A DNA stretch of 64,000 nt from Ctena decussata (Eukaryota > Mollusca > Bivalvia > Lucinida > Lucinidae): assembly GCA_963989385.1 (NCBI GenBank), contig OZ022499.1, positions 75,020,203 to 75,084,202 on the forward strand, written 5' to 3'. The translations under genes and the position numbers were made by a program. A model generated the notes under the pieces. The model was given only the letters and a program-made list of their open reading frames with translations, did not search any database and was not told where the DNA came from. Positions 11,223-20,815 of this stretch are shown piece by piece (positions within the stretch are counted from its first letter, which is position 1; every line of letters begins with the position of its first letter).

Positions 11223-11414
11223 TGAACTTCTCATACACTTGATGTAACTTTCAAAGTCCATCATGGCAACTTGCTCCAAAAAATCATCAAATCCAATTTC
11301 AGAGACATCTTTGTACTCATTCATTGATTTCTGAAGTTCTGAGTGTTTCTTTTTATAGTTTTCAATTTCTTCATCCAAAGGATGCAATAACATTGTTCTT
11401 GGAAGAGGAGGCAA
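10272..11414 (-). pseudogene. Chimeric ORF: Helentron Rep fragment fused in frame to a truncated reverse transcriptase
   Basis: This 380-codon ORF is open throughout. Residues 1-64 (MPPLPRTMLLHPLDEEI to YIKCMRSS) are Helentron Rep sequence. From residue 65 it is reverse transcriptase: SLWSCQNVCDALSYLL, then GIPMGTNCAPLVADLFLFCY (palm motif 2) and SRYLDDLLN with the catalytic YLDD. After that come DTEAPFLDLHLSI and a thumb region ending MRQSACLVINPITVDSFAAL. No finger domain, RNase H or nuclease domain is present. The fusion arose when the retroelement landed in frame. It is most likely a chance long ORF rather than a gene, since both partners are truncated. Confidence 0.75.
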
Positions 11415-13493
11415 AGGAAAGCCAAATCTACATATTGCCTTTCTTTCCTTTCTGCATGACTTTGAATGTTAATGTGACTGAAGTTCAACAAGCTCCCCAA
11501 TTTCCTTACTGCATGTAAGGTAATTATCAACTGAATTATTTCTTCATCCTTGTTTTTTTTTTTTCAGTTTAGACGCATTTTCAATCCAAATAAGCATGTG
11601 GATATGAGGAGAACCACGTTGCTGAAATTCCACTCTGTAGAAGAAATCTATCACTTTCCCAATATATTCAAATTCTCTTTTAAGGACAGTATTCAAGAAT
11701 TCTTGTACCCTGTGATCAAAATATCTTGAACAAGTTACTGGGTCTTTCTGAACAAGTCTTGGTTTCTCTTGCCAAGTTAAAGCCTCAACACCCTTGTCTG
11801 AATAGTGACTTTCATTATTCAGTTTTGTAAACATCTTCAGAAGATCATTTCATCTAGTATCAGCAGCTGGCAAAGATATAAACCTAGTAGGTAAAGACAG
11901 TAGCCTAAACATTGCAAATATGTCTTTCTTCCTTTTTTCTAAATATGCTGGAGAATTTCTAAGCTGGCAAAATATACAATAACCTTCATCATGTTTCACA
12001 AGTCTCTCCTAATATGCTGGATCTCTTGCCTCTGCTGCTGTAATGTTCTTGCCTTTATTTTTACATCTTCTTACAGCTAAGTTAACTTTGTCACTTAGGG
12101 CGCGTTTACACGAGCAAAGTTTCTGTGTCACAGAAACTTTAACAAAGAAAGTATGACAAACATTTTGCGTTTACACGCAGCAAATTATTTGTTAAAGAAA
12201 ATGTGCCATAGAATCTTTGTCACATAAACTTTGGCAATGAAATATTTGCCGCTGTGTTCACACAACCAAATATTATTCGACAAAATTACCTGCAGCAATG
12301 AAACAAAATCTTTGTCACATTTTCCACGCTTATAGCAAAGTTCATTGTTACATAATCTTTAGCAAAGTTCTCCGTTTACACGGACAAATTTAATTTATCG
12401 AAGTAACTTTACCATATATATTTGTCAAAGAAACATTGTCATATTTTGGCATTTACACGAGCAAATTTTTCTGTGACAAACCTACTTTGTCATAGAAACT
12501 TTGCTCGTGTAAACGCGCCCTTATGTGTTTCATTTGAAGCTTTTTATGCTTGAAGAAAATGTTTGGAACAAACTGAGCAGCTCTTCTATCAATGCTTCGT
12601 AGCTCCCATTTAACAATGTCACTGTAATGAACTAAAGTTGTTCTCCCAGTCTTATCAGGACGTCTCTGACCACAAAAGATAGTAGGGAAACATAAATACT
12701 CTGCATCTGTATCTTGATACAAACTAAGGGGATGTCGTCCTTCTCCAGGGGCAAAGGTCAACACTTGATCGAACTTATTTTCAATATTAGATTCATCCAC
12801 CAAGGTATCAACATATCCAACATGCTCATTACAATCTACCTCGCTGAATCCATCTGATTCGTATCCATCACCCTTTTCCCTAATTTTAGGTACCAAAGGA
12901 ACAGTTTTATTTTCGTCCATCATTGAATCATTTATGTCCGTATCAGGATTTGTAGTTTGCACTGACATTTCCAGAAACTCTTTTACAGTTTCCTCTGCAC
13001 TTTCAGTTACTGACTGGAACCAGCTGTTATCAACTGCAATACCTGAATTTTTATACATATCACTATTAGTTAGAAGCCAGTGTAATGCTGTCAGAACTTT
13101 CATTAGTCTTACATTTTCTTTGAAATCTATTTTCTTATACGACAGTTTTTTCTTCAATTGGATGGCAATTGTAAAATTTTCATCCATAGGTCTTGGAAGA
13201 GAGTTCACAGTGGGCTGAATATCAACGGGTACATTGATTACATTTCCTTTAAGTGAATACTGACCACTACGTTGCAGTTCTCTAATTTGCATAAAGGGAA
13301 TACGCAGTGCTATTAATCTTTCTTCAAGCTGGTGCAAATCTAACTCTGAAGGTTTGGTTGGCCATTTCATTCCATTGGCAACTAACAGTTGGGAAATTTA
13401 CCATCTTTTTATGCTGCCAAACAAGTGTGACTTATCTACTCTTCACTATCAACTGATTTCAGTTTGGTGCAATAATTCATACTGCACTTCATA
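11223..13493 (-). pseudogene. Helentron Rep, N-terminal half with HUH motif
   Basis: The open part from 13370 (MKWPTKPSELDLHQLEERL) matches the Helitron-like N-terminal domain. It includes FDQVLTFAPGEGRHPLSLY, FCGQRRPDKTGR and the VKWELRSIDRRAAQ stretch. At KHKKLQMKHI the frame enters a MITE (12098-12520) and resumes beyond it as SDKVNLAVRRCKNKGKN. Two in-frame stops follow before WQEKPRLVQKDPVTCSRYFD and the catalytic metal-binding HUH motif, GSPHIHMLIW (about 11595-11615). A frameshift after that leads to CRKERKAICRFGFPLPPLP and on to the site of the retroelement insertion at MRSS. HUH Reps nick and religate DNA during rolling-circle transposition. Confidence 0.85.
12098..12520. mobile_element. 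TIR element (MITE, 423 bp), PIF/Harbinger-like
   Basis: The ends are perfect inverted repeats of at least 20 bp: GGGCGCGTTTACACGAGCAA at the left and its reverse complement at the right. The element is flanked by TTA at 12095-12097 and TTA at 12521-12523. Removing it plus one TTA restores the Helentron reading frame (HI|SDKV), which proves the boundaries. A 3 bp TTA duplication with tips beginning GGGC fits PIF/Harbinger; no transposase is encoded. Inside, variants of TTTACACGAGCAAA recur near 12105, 12169, 12372 and 12450, so the interior is partly built from repeats of its own tip. Confidence 0.85.
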
Positions 13494-14755
13494 ATGTTAG
13501 TGTTTTTAGTATTGATACACTTTTTCGAAACCATGTTTGGTGACAACAAGTACAAACAAACAGAGGTCCTACTGCAACATTTTCATGAAATTGTTTTACA
13601 CATTCTGCTACACTTTCATGTCTTTTTCTATCATATACTTCACATGGATCAACTTCATGTGACTTTCTTCAGCAATTTTACGCCTTTTGTTTTCCATGTT
13701 CAGCTCACGTGTATCTTTCAATTTTCTTTTCCCTTGCCTACGCCGCTGTTGGGCAATTCTTTCACATTCCAAAATGAAATGTTTTTGCCTTTGCCTCCGC
13801 TTACTAGCTAGCTGATATATCTTCTCTTTTTCTTTAAAATCTGGGTCCTGTCTGTATGCCTGCTTCTGTACAAATTCTTTCACTGATATACCTGGCTTTT
13901 TTCTTGCAGACTGCTTTGATGCAAGCTGATATACCCTTTCATTTTCTTTAAATTCTTGGTTTTGTCTGGCTGACTGCTTCTTGGCACATTCTTTTGCTAA
14001 TACATCTGTCTTCTTTCTAGCAGACTGCTTTGATGCAAGCTGATTTACCCTTTCTTTTTCTGTAAAAGCTGGCTTTTTTCTAGCAGACTGCTTTGATGCA
14101 AGCTGATTTACCTTTTTTTTCCTTTAAAATCTAGCTTCTTTCTAGCAGACTGTTTTGATGTAAGCTGATTTACTCTTTCTTTTTCTTTAACAGCTGGTTT
14201 CTTTCTGGCACACTGTTTCGATGCAAGCTGATTTACCCTTTCTATTTCCTTAAGAGCTAGATTCTTTCTAGCAGACTGCTTTGATGCAAGCTGATTTACC
14301 CTTTCCTTTTCTTTAAAAGCTGGCTTCTTTCTAGCAGACTGTTTTGAGGCAAGCTGATATATTTTTCTTTTTCTTTAAACGCTGAATTACTTCTTTGTTT
14401 CCTTTTAAATACAGCGGTGTACTCGGTACGTTTTTTCTTCCTTTTTTTCACATGTTTTCTTAGGCATTTCAACATAAATATTTTGTGTTTTCTTTTGCTG
14501 TCTGATATTCTGATCCTCAAAATAATTGTCGAGAAGATTTTCTGAATAATCGGTAACTCTGTATTCATGTTCACTTATACTTATTGTTTCAGGTAATAAA
14601 TCAAACTGCATACTCCTACAAGATGGCCCTAAATTGCTTGACTGAGCTAGAGGTAGCGTTTGAGAAGAAACCACACTGTCAATCTCATCTATGCCAACAA
14701 GAGAATTTTCTGTAAATGTCATAGCAAGTGGCAGCAAATCATACTGTGTTGTCAT
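13494..14755 (-). pseudogene. Helentron basic repeat region and CxCC zinc motif
   Basis: This part begins at MTTQYDLLPLAMTF (14755) and is frameshifted near 14430. It then runs into a long Lys/Arg-rich, glutamine-containing stretch made of ~20-codon repeats. Toward the C-terminal side it reads CERIAQQRRRQGKRKL, then CVKQFHENVAVGPLFVC with TCCHQTWFRKSV. The last motif is the cysteine/histidine motif that precedes the Helitron-like N domain in this family. The basic repeats probably bind nucleic acid. Several small frame changes occur, for example after DMKV at about 13608, and further stops precede the next segment. Confidence 0.7.
13800..14385 (-). repeat. Coding tandem repeat of about 60-63 bp
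   Basis: The peptide pattern LASKQSARKKPAFKEKERV recurs about eight times, read on the minus strand. Copies of the DNA landmark GATGCAAGCTGAT occur near 13918, 14033, 14094, 14157, 14219, 14283 and 14347. The repeat gives alternating basic clusters, likely helical. Length differences of a few bases between units explain several of the frame changes in this part of the Helentron gene. Confidence 0.75.
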
Positions 14756-14759
14756 GTTT

Positions 14760-16088
14760 ATTTACATGCTATCATATAATGCGTTCATGAAAGTGATCAA
14801 ATCATCTAAACATCTGAATCGTATTAAAACTGAATATCCATCGTATGATGAAAGAACATTTTGAGCACGAGAATGTGAATCAAAAAAGTGTACATGCCAT
14901 CTATTTTGTATACTGCAGTACATATTGCACCAATCATGACCAGAACATATGAAGAGGATTAAAATGCTGTGTACATTGACTGGTGAAGAGTTGGAGATGA
15001 TGTATTAACAAATTGCTGTACTGCAATGCCCGAAACAACATCTGACCTTATGATATGTATATCTCTTTTGAAGACATTTACATTTTCTGAAATTTCATCA
15101 AACGTTAACAATCTACTGGTGTATTTCTGTTCAGCTTTCAATGAAGATTTTTTGGTATAAAATATCTCCTTCAATAAGTATTTGATCTACCACAGTACTA
15201 GAAAAAGTATTTGAAAACTGAGCATGAATTAGGGCACAAAGAGCATTTGAAACACATTGACTTCCCCGAGACTCTACACTGAATCTGTCACTTCCTTGAT
15301 TGATTGATTGATTGATTGATTTAATGTTTAACGTCCACGGTAAACAGCTATGGCCATGTCGGGACGGTCAGTTAACCTAACCACACTATTCCTGGGCAGG
15401 CTTAGACCTCCTAAGCGGTTTACCAGTACTAAGTGCACATACTTTAGCCAGTAACTGACAACTGCCCTTCTTGAATCAGCGGAAGGAGAAATAAAAGTAT
15501 ATGGCCAGACCGGGTTTCGAACCCAGGACCTCTGACTTATGAGTTGGGCTATGCGGCCCGGCACACTTCCTTGATGAAATGAGCCACTGTGGCACAGATA
15601 AATGACTCTGAATGAAATGGTTTTAAGCTCTGAAAACAATGACTGCAAGAGCTAGGCAAAATACTATCAGTCACCGGTTTGGTAATACATGTGTTTTTAA
15701 TACTGTCTAACTCGAACGATGTCAAAACTGACATTTGCTGAAAACGCTGGCTCCCATAATCATATTCAGCCAAACAAGGACCCTTAGTTTTAGTCAAAGT
15801 ATGTGGGATAGTACTGGTATCAGTATTATGATCTGGAATTGGTGTATTTATTTGACAATGTCTCTCTACTTAACTTGCTTTATAGCCTTTGGTCAACTGA
15901 CAATGATTTCTTTGATGGGCCTGCACACTGACAGGTCTTGCCTCTATGAGACCCTTGGTCATAACAGACTCGGAAGTCTGCATGACATAAGGAGTCGACT
16001 CAGGAGTCAACCCGGTCTGGTAGCTGCAGCTTCTATCCAAAATCGACCTTCGGGCTTCAGACCGTCTCCAGTTCTTCTTTCGGGGCAT
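14760..16088 (-). pseudogene. Helentron N-terminal module, cysteine-peptidase-like
   Basis: The start ATG at 16088 opens MPRKKNWRRSEARRS. The same frame continues through a single TAA after GYKAS into TKTKGPCLAEYDYGSQRFQQ, and reaches HFIKEV where a SINE is inserted (15301-15563). Beyond it, after a frameshift, lies GSQCVSNALCALIHAQF (about 15225-15265), then SRLLTFDEISENVNVF, and finally FFDSHSR at about 14867-14887. A Gly-x-Gln-Cys with a following helix and a downstream Asp-x-His is the arrangement of the C76/OTU-like peptidases. Its presence in Helentron polyproteins is my recollection of the family. The role would be polyprotein or ubiquitin-type cleavage, which is inference. Stops and frameshifts at several points disable it. 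Confidence 0.55.
15301..15563 (-). mobile_element. tRNA-derived SINE inserted in the Helentron gene
   Basis: It is flanked by a perfect 12 bp duplication, CACTTCCTTGAT, at 15289-15300 and 15564-15575. Read on the minus strand it starts with a tRNA-like head holding a perfect B box, GGTTCGAAACC (15513-15523), and a weaker A-box-like TAGCCCAACTC upstream. It ends in GACGTTAAACATTAAA followed by (ATCA)n. An RNA polymerase III head, simple-repeat tail and target duplication together define a SINE mobilised by LINE machinery. It splits the codons of the peptidase-like module, so the Helentron insertion is older. Confidence 0.85.
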
Positions 16089-16357
16089 CCTGTACTATGA
16101 ATCTACTCTTCTGCAGTAACAGGTAACAACAGTTCACTACTGTTAAGTCTTCCTTCAACTAGCAAAGATATCACATTCACTGTCCAATCTCAGAATATCA
16201 CACAATCCAATAATATCATACACTTTTATAGTAGTTTGTTGAAAAAGAACAGTTCGTATAAAGTTTGATTTGATACCTATAAAAGAAACAGATATTATCA
16301 AACTGTACAAGTTATTCATGCCATAGTTTTTGAAGGTCAGATTCTACCCCACTTTTT
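16089..16357. other. Helentron upstream flank with a duplicated ~90 bp segment
   Basis: This is the sequence 5' of the Helentron start on the minus strand. The stretch 16243-16335 (GAACAG...ACTGTACAAGTTATTCATG) recurs in diverged form at 18717-18800 (GAACAG...ACTGTACGAAATTATTCATG), on the far side of the HINE at 16358-18693. Without the HINE the two copies would be about 140 bp apart. No gene is seen. Confidence 0.5.
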
Positions 16358-16454
16358 AGCTCGCCTGAGCACGAAGTGCTCAGGGTGAGCTTTTGGGATA
16401 CCCTGATGTCCGTCGTCCGTCGTACGTCCGGACGTCCGTCCGTCCGTCAACTTT

Positions 16455-18225
16455 TGCTTGTGTACACTCTAGCGGGCACAGTTTTGATCCAATCTTTCTG
16501 AAACTTTGTCAGAATGTTTATCTCCATAAAATCTAGGCCAAGTTCGAAACTGGATCATGTCGGGTCAAAAACTAGGTCACTAGGTCAAATCTTAGAAAAA
16601 CCTTGTGTACACTCTAGAAGGCACAGTTTTCATCCAAAGTTCATCAATCCTTGTCAGAAGGTTTATCTTTATAATATCTAGGACAAGTTCAGAAGGTTTA
16701 TTTTTATAATATCTAGAACAAGTTCGAAACTGGGTCACGTCGGGTCAAAAACTAGGTCACTATGTCAAATCTTAGAAAAACCTTGTGTACACTCTAGAAG
16801 GCACAGTTTTCACCCAAAGTTCATGAAACTTTGTCAGAATGTTTATCTTTATAATATCTAGGACAAGTTTGAAACTGGGTCACGTCGGGTCAAAAACTAG
16901 GTCACTAGGTCAAATCTTAGAAAAACCTTGTGTACGCTCTAGAAGACACAGTTTTCATCCAAAGTTCATGAAACTTAGCCAAAATGTTTATCCTCATAAT
17001 ATCTAGGACAAGTCCGAAACTGGGTCACGTCGGGTCAAAAACTAGGTCACTAGGTCAAATCATAGAAAAACCTTGTGTACGCTCTAGAGGACACAGTTTT
17101 GATCAAATCTATATGAAACGTTGTCAGAATATATATCTCTATAATATCTAGGCCAAGTTTGAAACTGGGTCATGTTGGACCAAAAACTAGGTCACTAGGT
17201 CAAATCTTAGAAAAACCTTGTGTACACTCTAGAAGGCACAGTTTTCATCCAAAGTTCATGAAACTTTGTCAGAATGTTTATCTTTATAACATCTAGGATA
17301 AGTACGAAACTGGATTATGTTGGGTCAAAAACTAGGTCACTAGGTCAAATCATAGAAAAACATTGTGTACGCTCTAGAGGACACAGTTTTGATCCAATTT
17401 TTATAAAACATTGTCAGAATGTTTATCTCTATAAACTCTAGGCCAAGTTCGAAATTGGGTCATGTCGGGTCAAAAACTAGGTCACTAGGTCAAATCTTCG
17501 AAAAACCTTGTGTACGCTCTAGAAGGCACAGTTTTGATCCAAAGTTCATGAAACTTTATCAGAATGTTTATCCTCATAATATGAAGGACAAATTTGAAAC
17601 TGGGTTATGTAGGGTCAAAAACTAGCTCACTTGGTCAAATCATAGAAAAACCATGTGTACGCTCTAGAAGACACAGTTTTGATCAAATCTTTATGAAACT
17701 TTGTCAGAATGTTTATCTCCATAAACTCTAGGCCAAGTTTGAAAGTAGGTCATATCAGGTCAAAAACTAGGTCACTAGGGCAAATCTTAGAAAAACCTCG
17801 TGTACGCACTAGAAGGAATAGTTTTGATCCAATCTTCATGAAACTATGTCAAAATGCTTATTGTCCATATATATATATATGCCCCTCATGAAACTGAGTC
17901 ACCTCAGATCAGAAACTAGGTCACTAGGTCAAATCTAAGAAAAACTTTGTGTACACCCTAGAGGGCACCGTTTTGATCCAATCTTCATGAAACTCTGTCA
18001 GAATGTTTACCTTAATGAAATCTAGGTAAAGTTTGAAACTGGTTTGTGTCGGATCAAAAACTAGGTCACTAGGTCAAATATAAGAACGACCTTGTTTACG
18101 CTCCAGAGGGCACAGTTTTGATCCAATCTCAATGAAACTTTGTCAGAATGTTTATTCTTACAATATCCGGTTTGAAACTGGGTCATGTCGGGTCAAAAGC
18201 TAGGTCACTAGGTCAAATCTAAATT
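16455..18225 (+). repeat. Core tandem repeat of HINE-A (~146 bp x about 12)
   Basis: Each unit contains CTTGTGTACRCTCTAGARGG, CACAGTTTTGATCCAA, GAAACTTTGTCAGAATGTTT and TAGGTCACTAGGTCAAATC. Unit starts (TGTACACTCTAG or variants) fall near 16462, 16604, 16790, 16932, 17078, 17221, 17367, 17511, 17657, 17800, 17950 and 18097. One unit is longer by ~40 bp because of an internal duplication of TAATATCTAGRACAAGTTC. An imperfect (AT)n appears at 17865-17880. Confidence 0.85.
16571..18216 (+). promoter_or_regulatory. Array of DR2 nuclear-receptor half-site pairs inside HINE-A
   Basis: Each ~146 bp unit carries AACTAGGTCACTAGGTCA or a variant: two AGGTCA half-sites in tandem with 2 bp between them, with an A/T-rich 5' extension. 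Perfect copies begin near 16570, 16895, 17040, 17185, 17330, 17475, 17913 and 18059. A ninth at 18199 has an intact pair but a changed 5' extension. Three more (16750, 17620, 17765) are mutated. This matches the RevDR2 site described for Rev-erb receptors (invertebrate relative E75). Binding in this animal is untested. Confidence 0.45.
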
Positions 18226-18693
18226 AAGTTATGTTGCAAGAATCAGAACTAACATTGCAATGATGCCAGCCACAAACTCCTTGGAATACATTAGTTTCAC
18301 CACAGTGAGATAATGATGCTACCATTCTATCATCTGTGTTTGCCTAGTTAAGTCTAGTTCAAATCCATCGAAGGAACTCAACATGAACGGGAACTTTTCG
18401 GAGAAGCGACTCTGCCATTTTCAGCTCACCTGAGCCTTACAGTATTGGTTTTAGCTGCCTCTTTCATCCATCCATAAACATTTTCAAACATCTCTGAAAC
18501 CCCTGGGCAGATCAAATTTCATATGGAGCCTGCACATGGGTCAAAGGATTGAAAGTTCTTCAAATGATCTTGGTCACATGACCAAGGTGGCCGCCATTCC
18601 CATGTATGGTAAAAAACTCTTATAAATCTTCACCAGAGCCAGTGAACTGATTAATGCTCAGGTGAGCGATTCAGGGCCACCATGGCCCTCTTG

Positions 18694-20815
18694 TTTATTT
18701 TTAATTTGTTTAAAAGAACAGCTCATATTAAGCTTGACTTTACTCCAAAAGAATGATCTAACTGTACGAAATTATTCATGCTTGAATTTTTTCAAGATTT
18801 ATAACATTCATGTTTTTGACCATTTTTGGGTTGGAATTTAATGACAGATTTGGTGCACAAGGGCCATATTTAGTATTTTTACAGAAAAATAACTGACTAA
18901 ACTTGTCATAATATATTGTTCATGGAAAAATAAAATATGAACTGCAACAATAAAAGTGCAAAATGTATTATGACTATTACTGTTTCTATGATTAGTATTA
19001 TTATCAAATACATTGTAAGCTGTTACAGTTAAAACAAATTCAACAAAAAAAGTATTCTGCATGATCAGCAAGTCAATTACATTCCAGGAAGAGGCCCACA
19101 GACTGCACTGGTGGAAGTATCTCTATTATTCAGCAAAACTAATTTAGAGAATGTTTTAACATTAATATCAGTTGCTGCTGATGTAATAAAGAGAAATTGT
19201 TTGAAATAATGTCAGACTCATGCATAATCTTTACACCAGTGGCACTTTATTACCCGGTACATGTACGCCTGCGATTATCCCTTCACATAACAGTATCCTT
19301 GCACAGATATAGTATTCCTCAAAATTATTGAGAATTTTTTGCACAGTGAAAATCAAGCACTGGTAGTTGACAGATCATGTATATACTTAATATCTTAAGT
19401 TACTTAGTTAACAAAATCCCTCTGTGAACTTTTTGGCATACCAGTATTACTCATATGTTTGGGTCACAAATATTATCTCCCCTTGAACTGTGCCATCCAG
19501 AGATTTTTTGTCCGACTGAAAAAATATGTACCCTTACCAATTAAAACCGATATTTATGGAAAAGATATTGACAAATCAGTTGATATTTGAATGGTTGTAT
19601 CATCTAGAGATAAGGTGTTCGCGAACTGAAAATAGAATTATGTGTGAGCTTGTCAGCTGTAGATGCTGCTGGCGTTCAAACACGTGACTTTATATCGAAA
19701 AAGTGTCCGAAATTGCGGAAAATGGCAATTTTGACAGAGGGTATATTGTTCTGATTCAGTCTTGTTCTCTACATCTCAACAGAAACGGCACAAAAATATA
19801 TTTTTGTCAGGCTCAGTAAACGTGCTTTAAGGGATATGTGTTTTGACATGATTATCTATACCTTGCCAAAAATGTTCCGTTCAGATCACTAACAGATCAG
19901 ATTTTTTGCTGTTTCTGATACCTTCAATATTCTTACTATAATATAACAGCCACTCGCTGACTCAGAAACTTGAATTAGTAACTTTAAATCATGCAAAATA
20001 TTAAAGGCAACATTAATAATGTAGATGATGTTGAACAATGGAGAAAATAAACTATTTCACCTGAGATAGTCTATTTCTAGCAATGGTAGTATAGCAAAGC
20101 ATAGTCGAAATCAAGGGACATATTTTTACAGGGGTGTACCCTAGCACATCCTTGCCTACCACTGACGAAAGAAAATACATCATATTGTCATTTTTGTGTA
20201 TCAAACTTGAAATCGAGGTTCTTTTATTGTATTTTACGCGTTTAAAATATTGTTAAATATGTATGGATAGCAATTGTGTGCCAAAATGCAATTCTCAATA
20301 ATTTTGAGGTGATATGTGAGATAAAATTCCAATTGATAGCTCTGAGGGTACGCTTTCCAATAAGCCAGTGCAAGACTTATAAGATCAAAAAGGCTTGAAC
20401 AAGAAGTATTCTTGAATTCATTTTCTGCCAACGATGTTGTAAGTTGATCTGGGTTTTGCACTCTAGCAATTAGCATTCCTGACTTCAGATCATGGGATCT
20501 CTGAAAGTATTAAAAGGAACTGAATTAAATTTCATATATAAATAGAGGGTAACGACAGGAAGTTCAGTAACCAAGAACCATAATCCTATCACAATTAGTT
20601 TTGGGGCTGTAAGAACTCGCCAATTATTCAAAAAGAAAACTTTGAATTAAAGAACATGTAAAAATAAAGCTCTTATAGTATTAGAAAATTCTGATAATTG
20701 GAAATATCATTGAAAATTGTTTTTGAATAAATTTGCAAATGCTAAGTTTCCTGAAAATATCAGCTGAATGTTTTTCTCTGTACATTGCCACAAATCAAGG
20801 CTAAACCAGATCATT
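18694..20815. other. No gene seen; contains a 993 bp inverted-repeat-bounded segment
   Basis: AT-rich sequence with no protein motif. It starts with the second copy of the ~90 bp segment duplicated around HINE-A (18717-18800). The only other structure is the pair of inverted arms at 19317-19336 and 20290-20309. Confidence 0.4.
19317..20309. mobile_element. Possible TIR element (993 bp) with perfect 20 bp inverted arms
   Basis: CCTCAAAATTATTGAGAATT at 19317-19336 is repeated as its exact reverse complement at 20290-20309. Inside, both arms are followed by a looser match (TTTTGCACA and TTTTGGCACA). I cannot find a convincing target duplication or an empty site, so the outer boundaries are uncertain. 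No transposase is encoded; if it is a transposon it is non-autonomous. Confidence 0.4.

Larger units (their letters stand above)
6396..16088 (-). mobile_element. Helentron (Helitron2-type rolling-circle transposon), decayed autonomous copy
   Basis: One very long coding unit runs right to left. Its domains follow the Helentron order: peptidase-like N-terminus, basic repeat and zinc motif, HUH/Y2 Rep, Pif1-like SF1 helicase and C-terminal APE-like endonuclease. The endonuclease separates Helentrons from canonical Helitrons. After subtracting three later insertions (263, 423 and 1,563 bp), about 7.44 kb or roughly 2,480 codons remain, in line with full-length autonomous elements. Many stops and frameshifts mean it is not functional. 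The boundaries given are those of the coding region; the true termini were not identified. Rolling-circle elements leave no target duplication, so the ends must come from alignment of copies. Confidence 0.85.
16358..18693 (+). mobile_element. HINE-A: Helentron-type non-autonomous element with ~146 bp core repeats
   Basis: The 5' tip TAGCTCGCCTGAGCA follows a run of T. Next is a small palindrome, CTGAGCACGAAGTGCTCAG, and a CCGTCCGTC-rich stretch. The 3' end repeats the tip inverted (TGCTCAGGTGAGCGA, 18655-18669; 13 of 15 matching). It is followed by a hairpin, AGGGCCA-CCA-TGGCCCT (18673-18689), and ends CTTG before T's. An inverted subterminal copy of the 5' tip, a 3' hairpin close to the end, internal tandem repeats and T-run insertion are the published hallmarks of Helentron-associated elements (DINE-1 and Pearl groups). 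No coding capacity. Sequence at 18230-18460 departs from the repeat and includes another AGCTCACCTGAGC, perhaps a nested remnant. Confidence 0.75.

Noticed and set aside
15501..15563. Functional tRNA gene
   Set aside because: Only the B box is perfect; the cloverleaf stems and A box are poor, and the segment is the head of a SINE with its own target duplication.
15328..15648. Minus-strand 106-codon ORF through the SINE
   Set aside because: Its central part is the SINE itself, including the B box region, so it is a by-product of the insertion.
16461..18225. Short ORFs starting MFISINSRPS in the HINE-A core
   Set aside because: They recur with the ~146 bp repeat and end at different points; no coding evidence.
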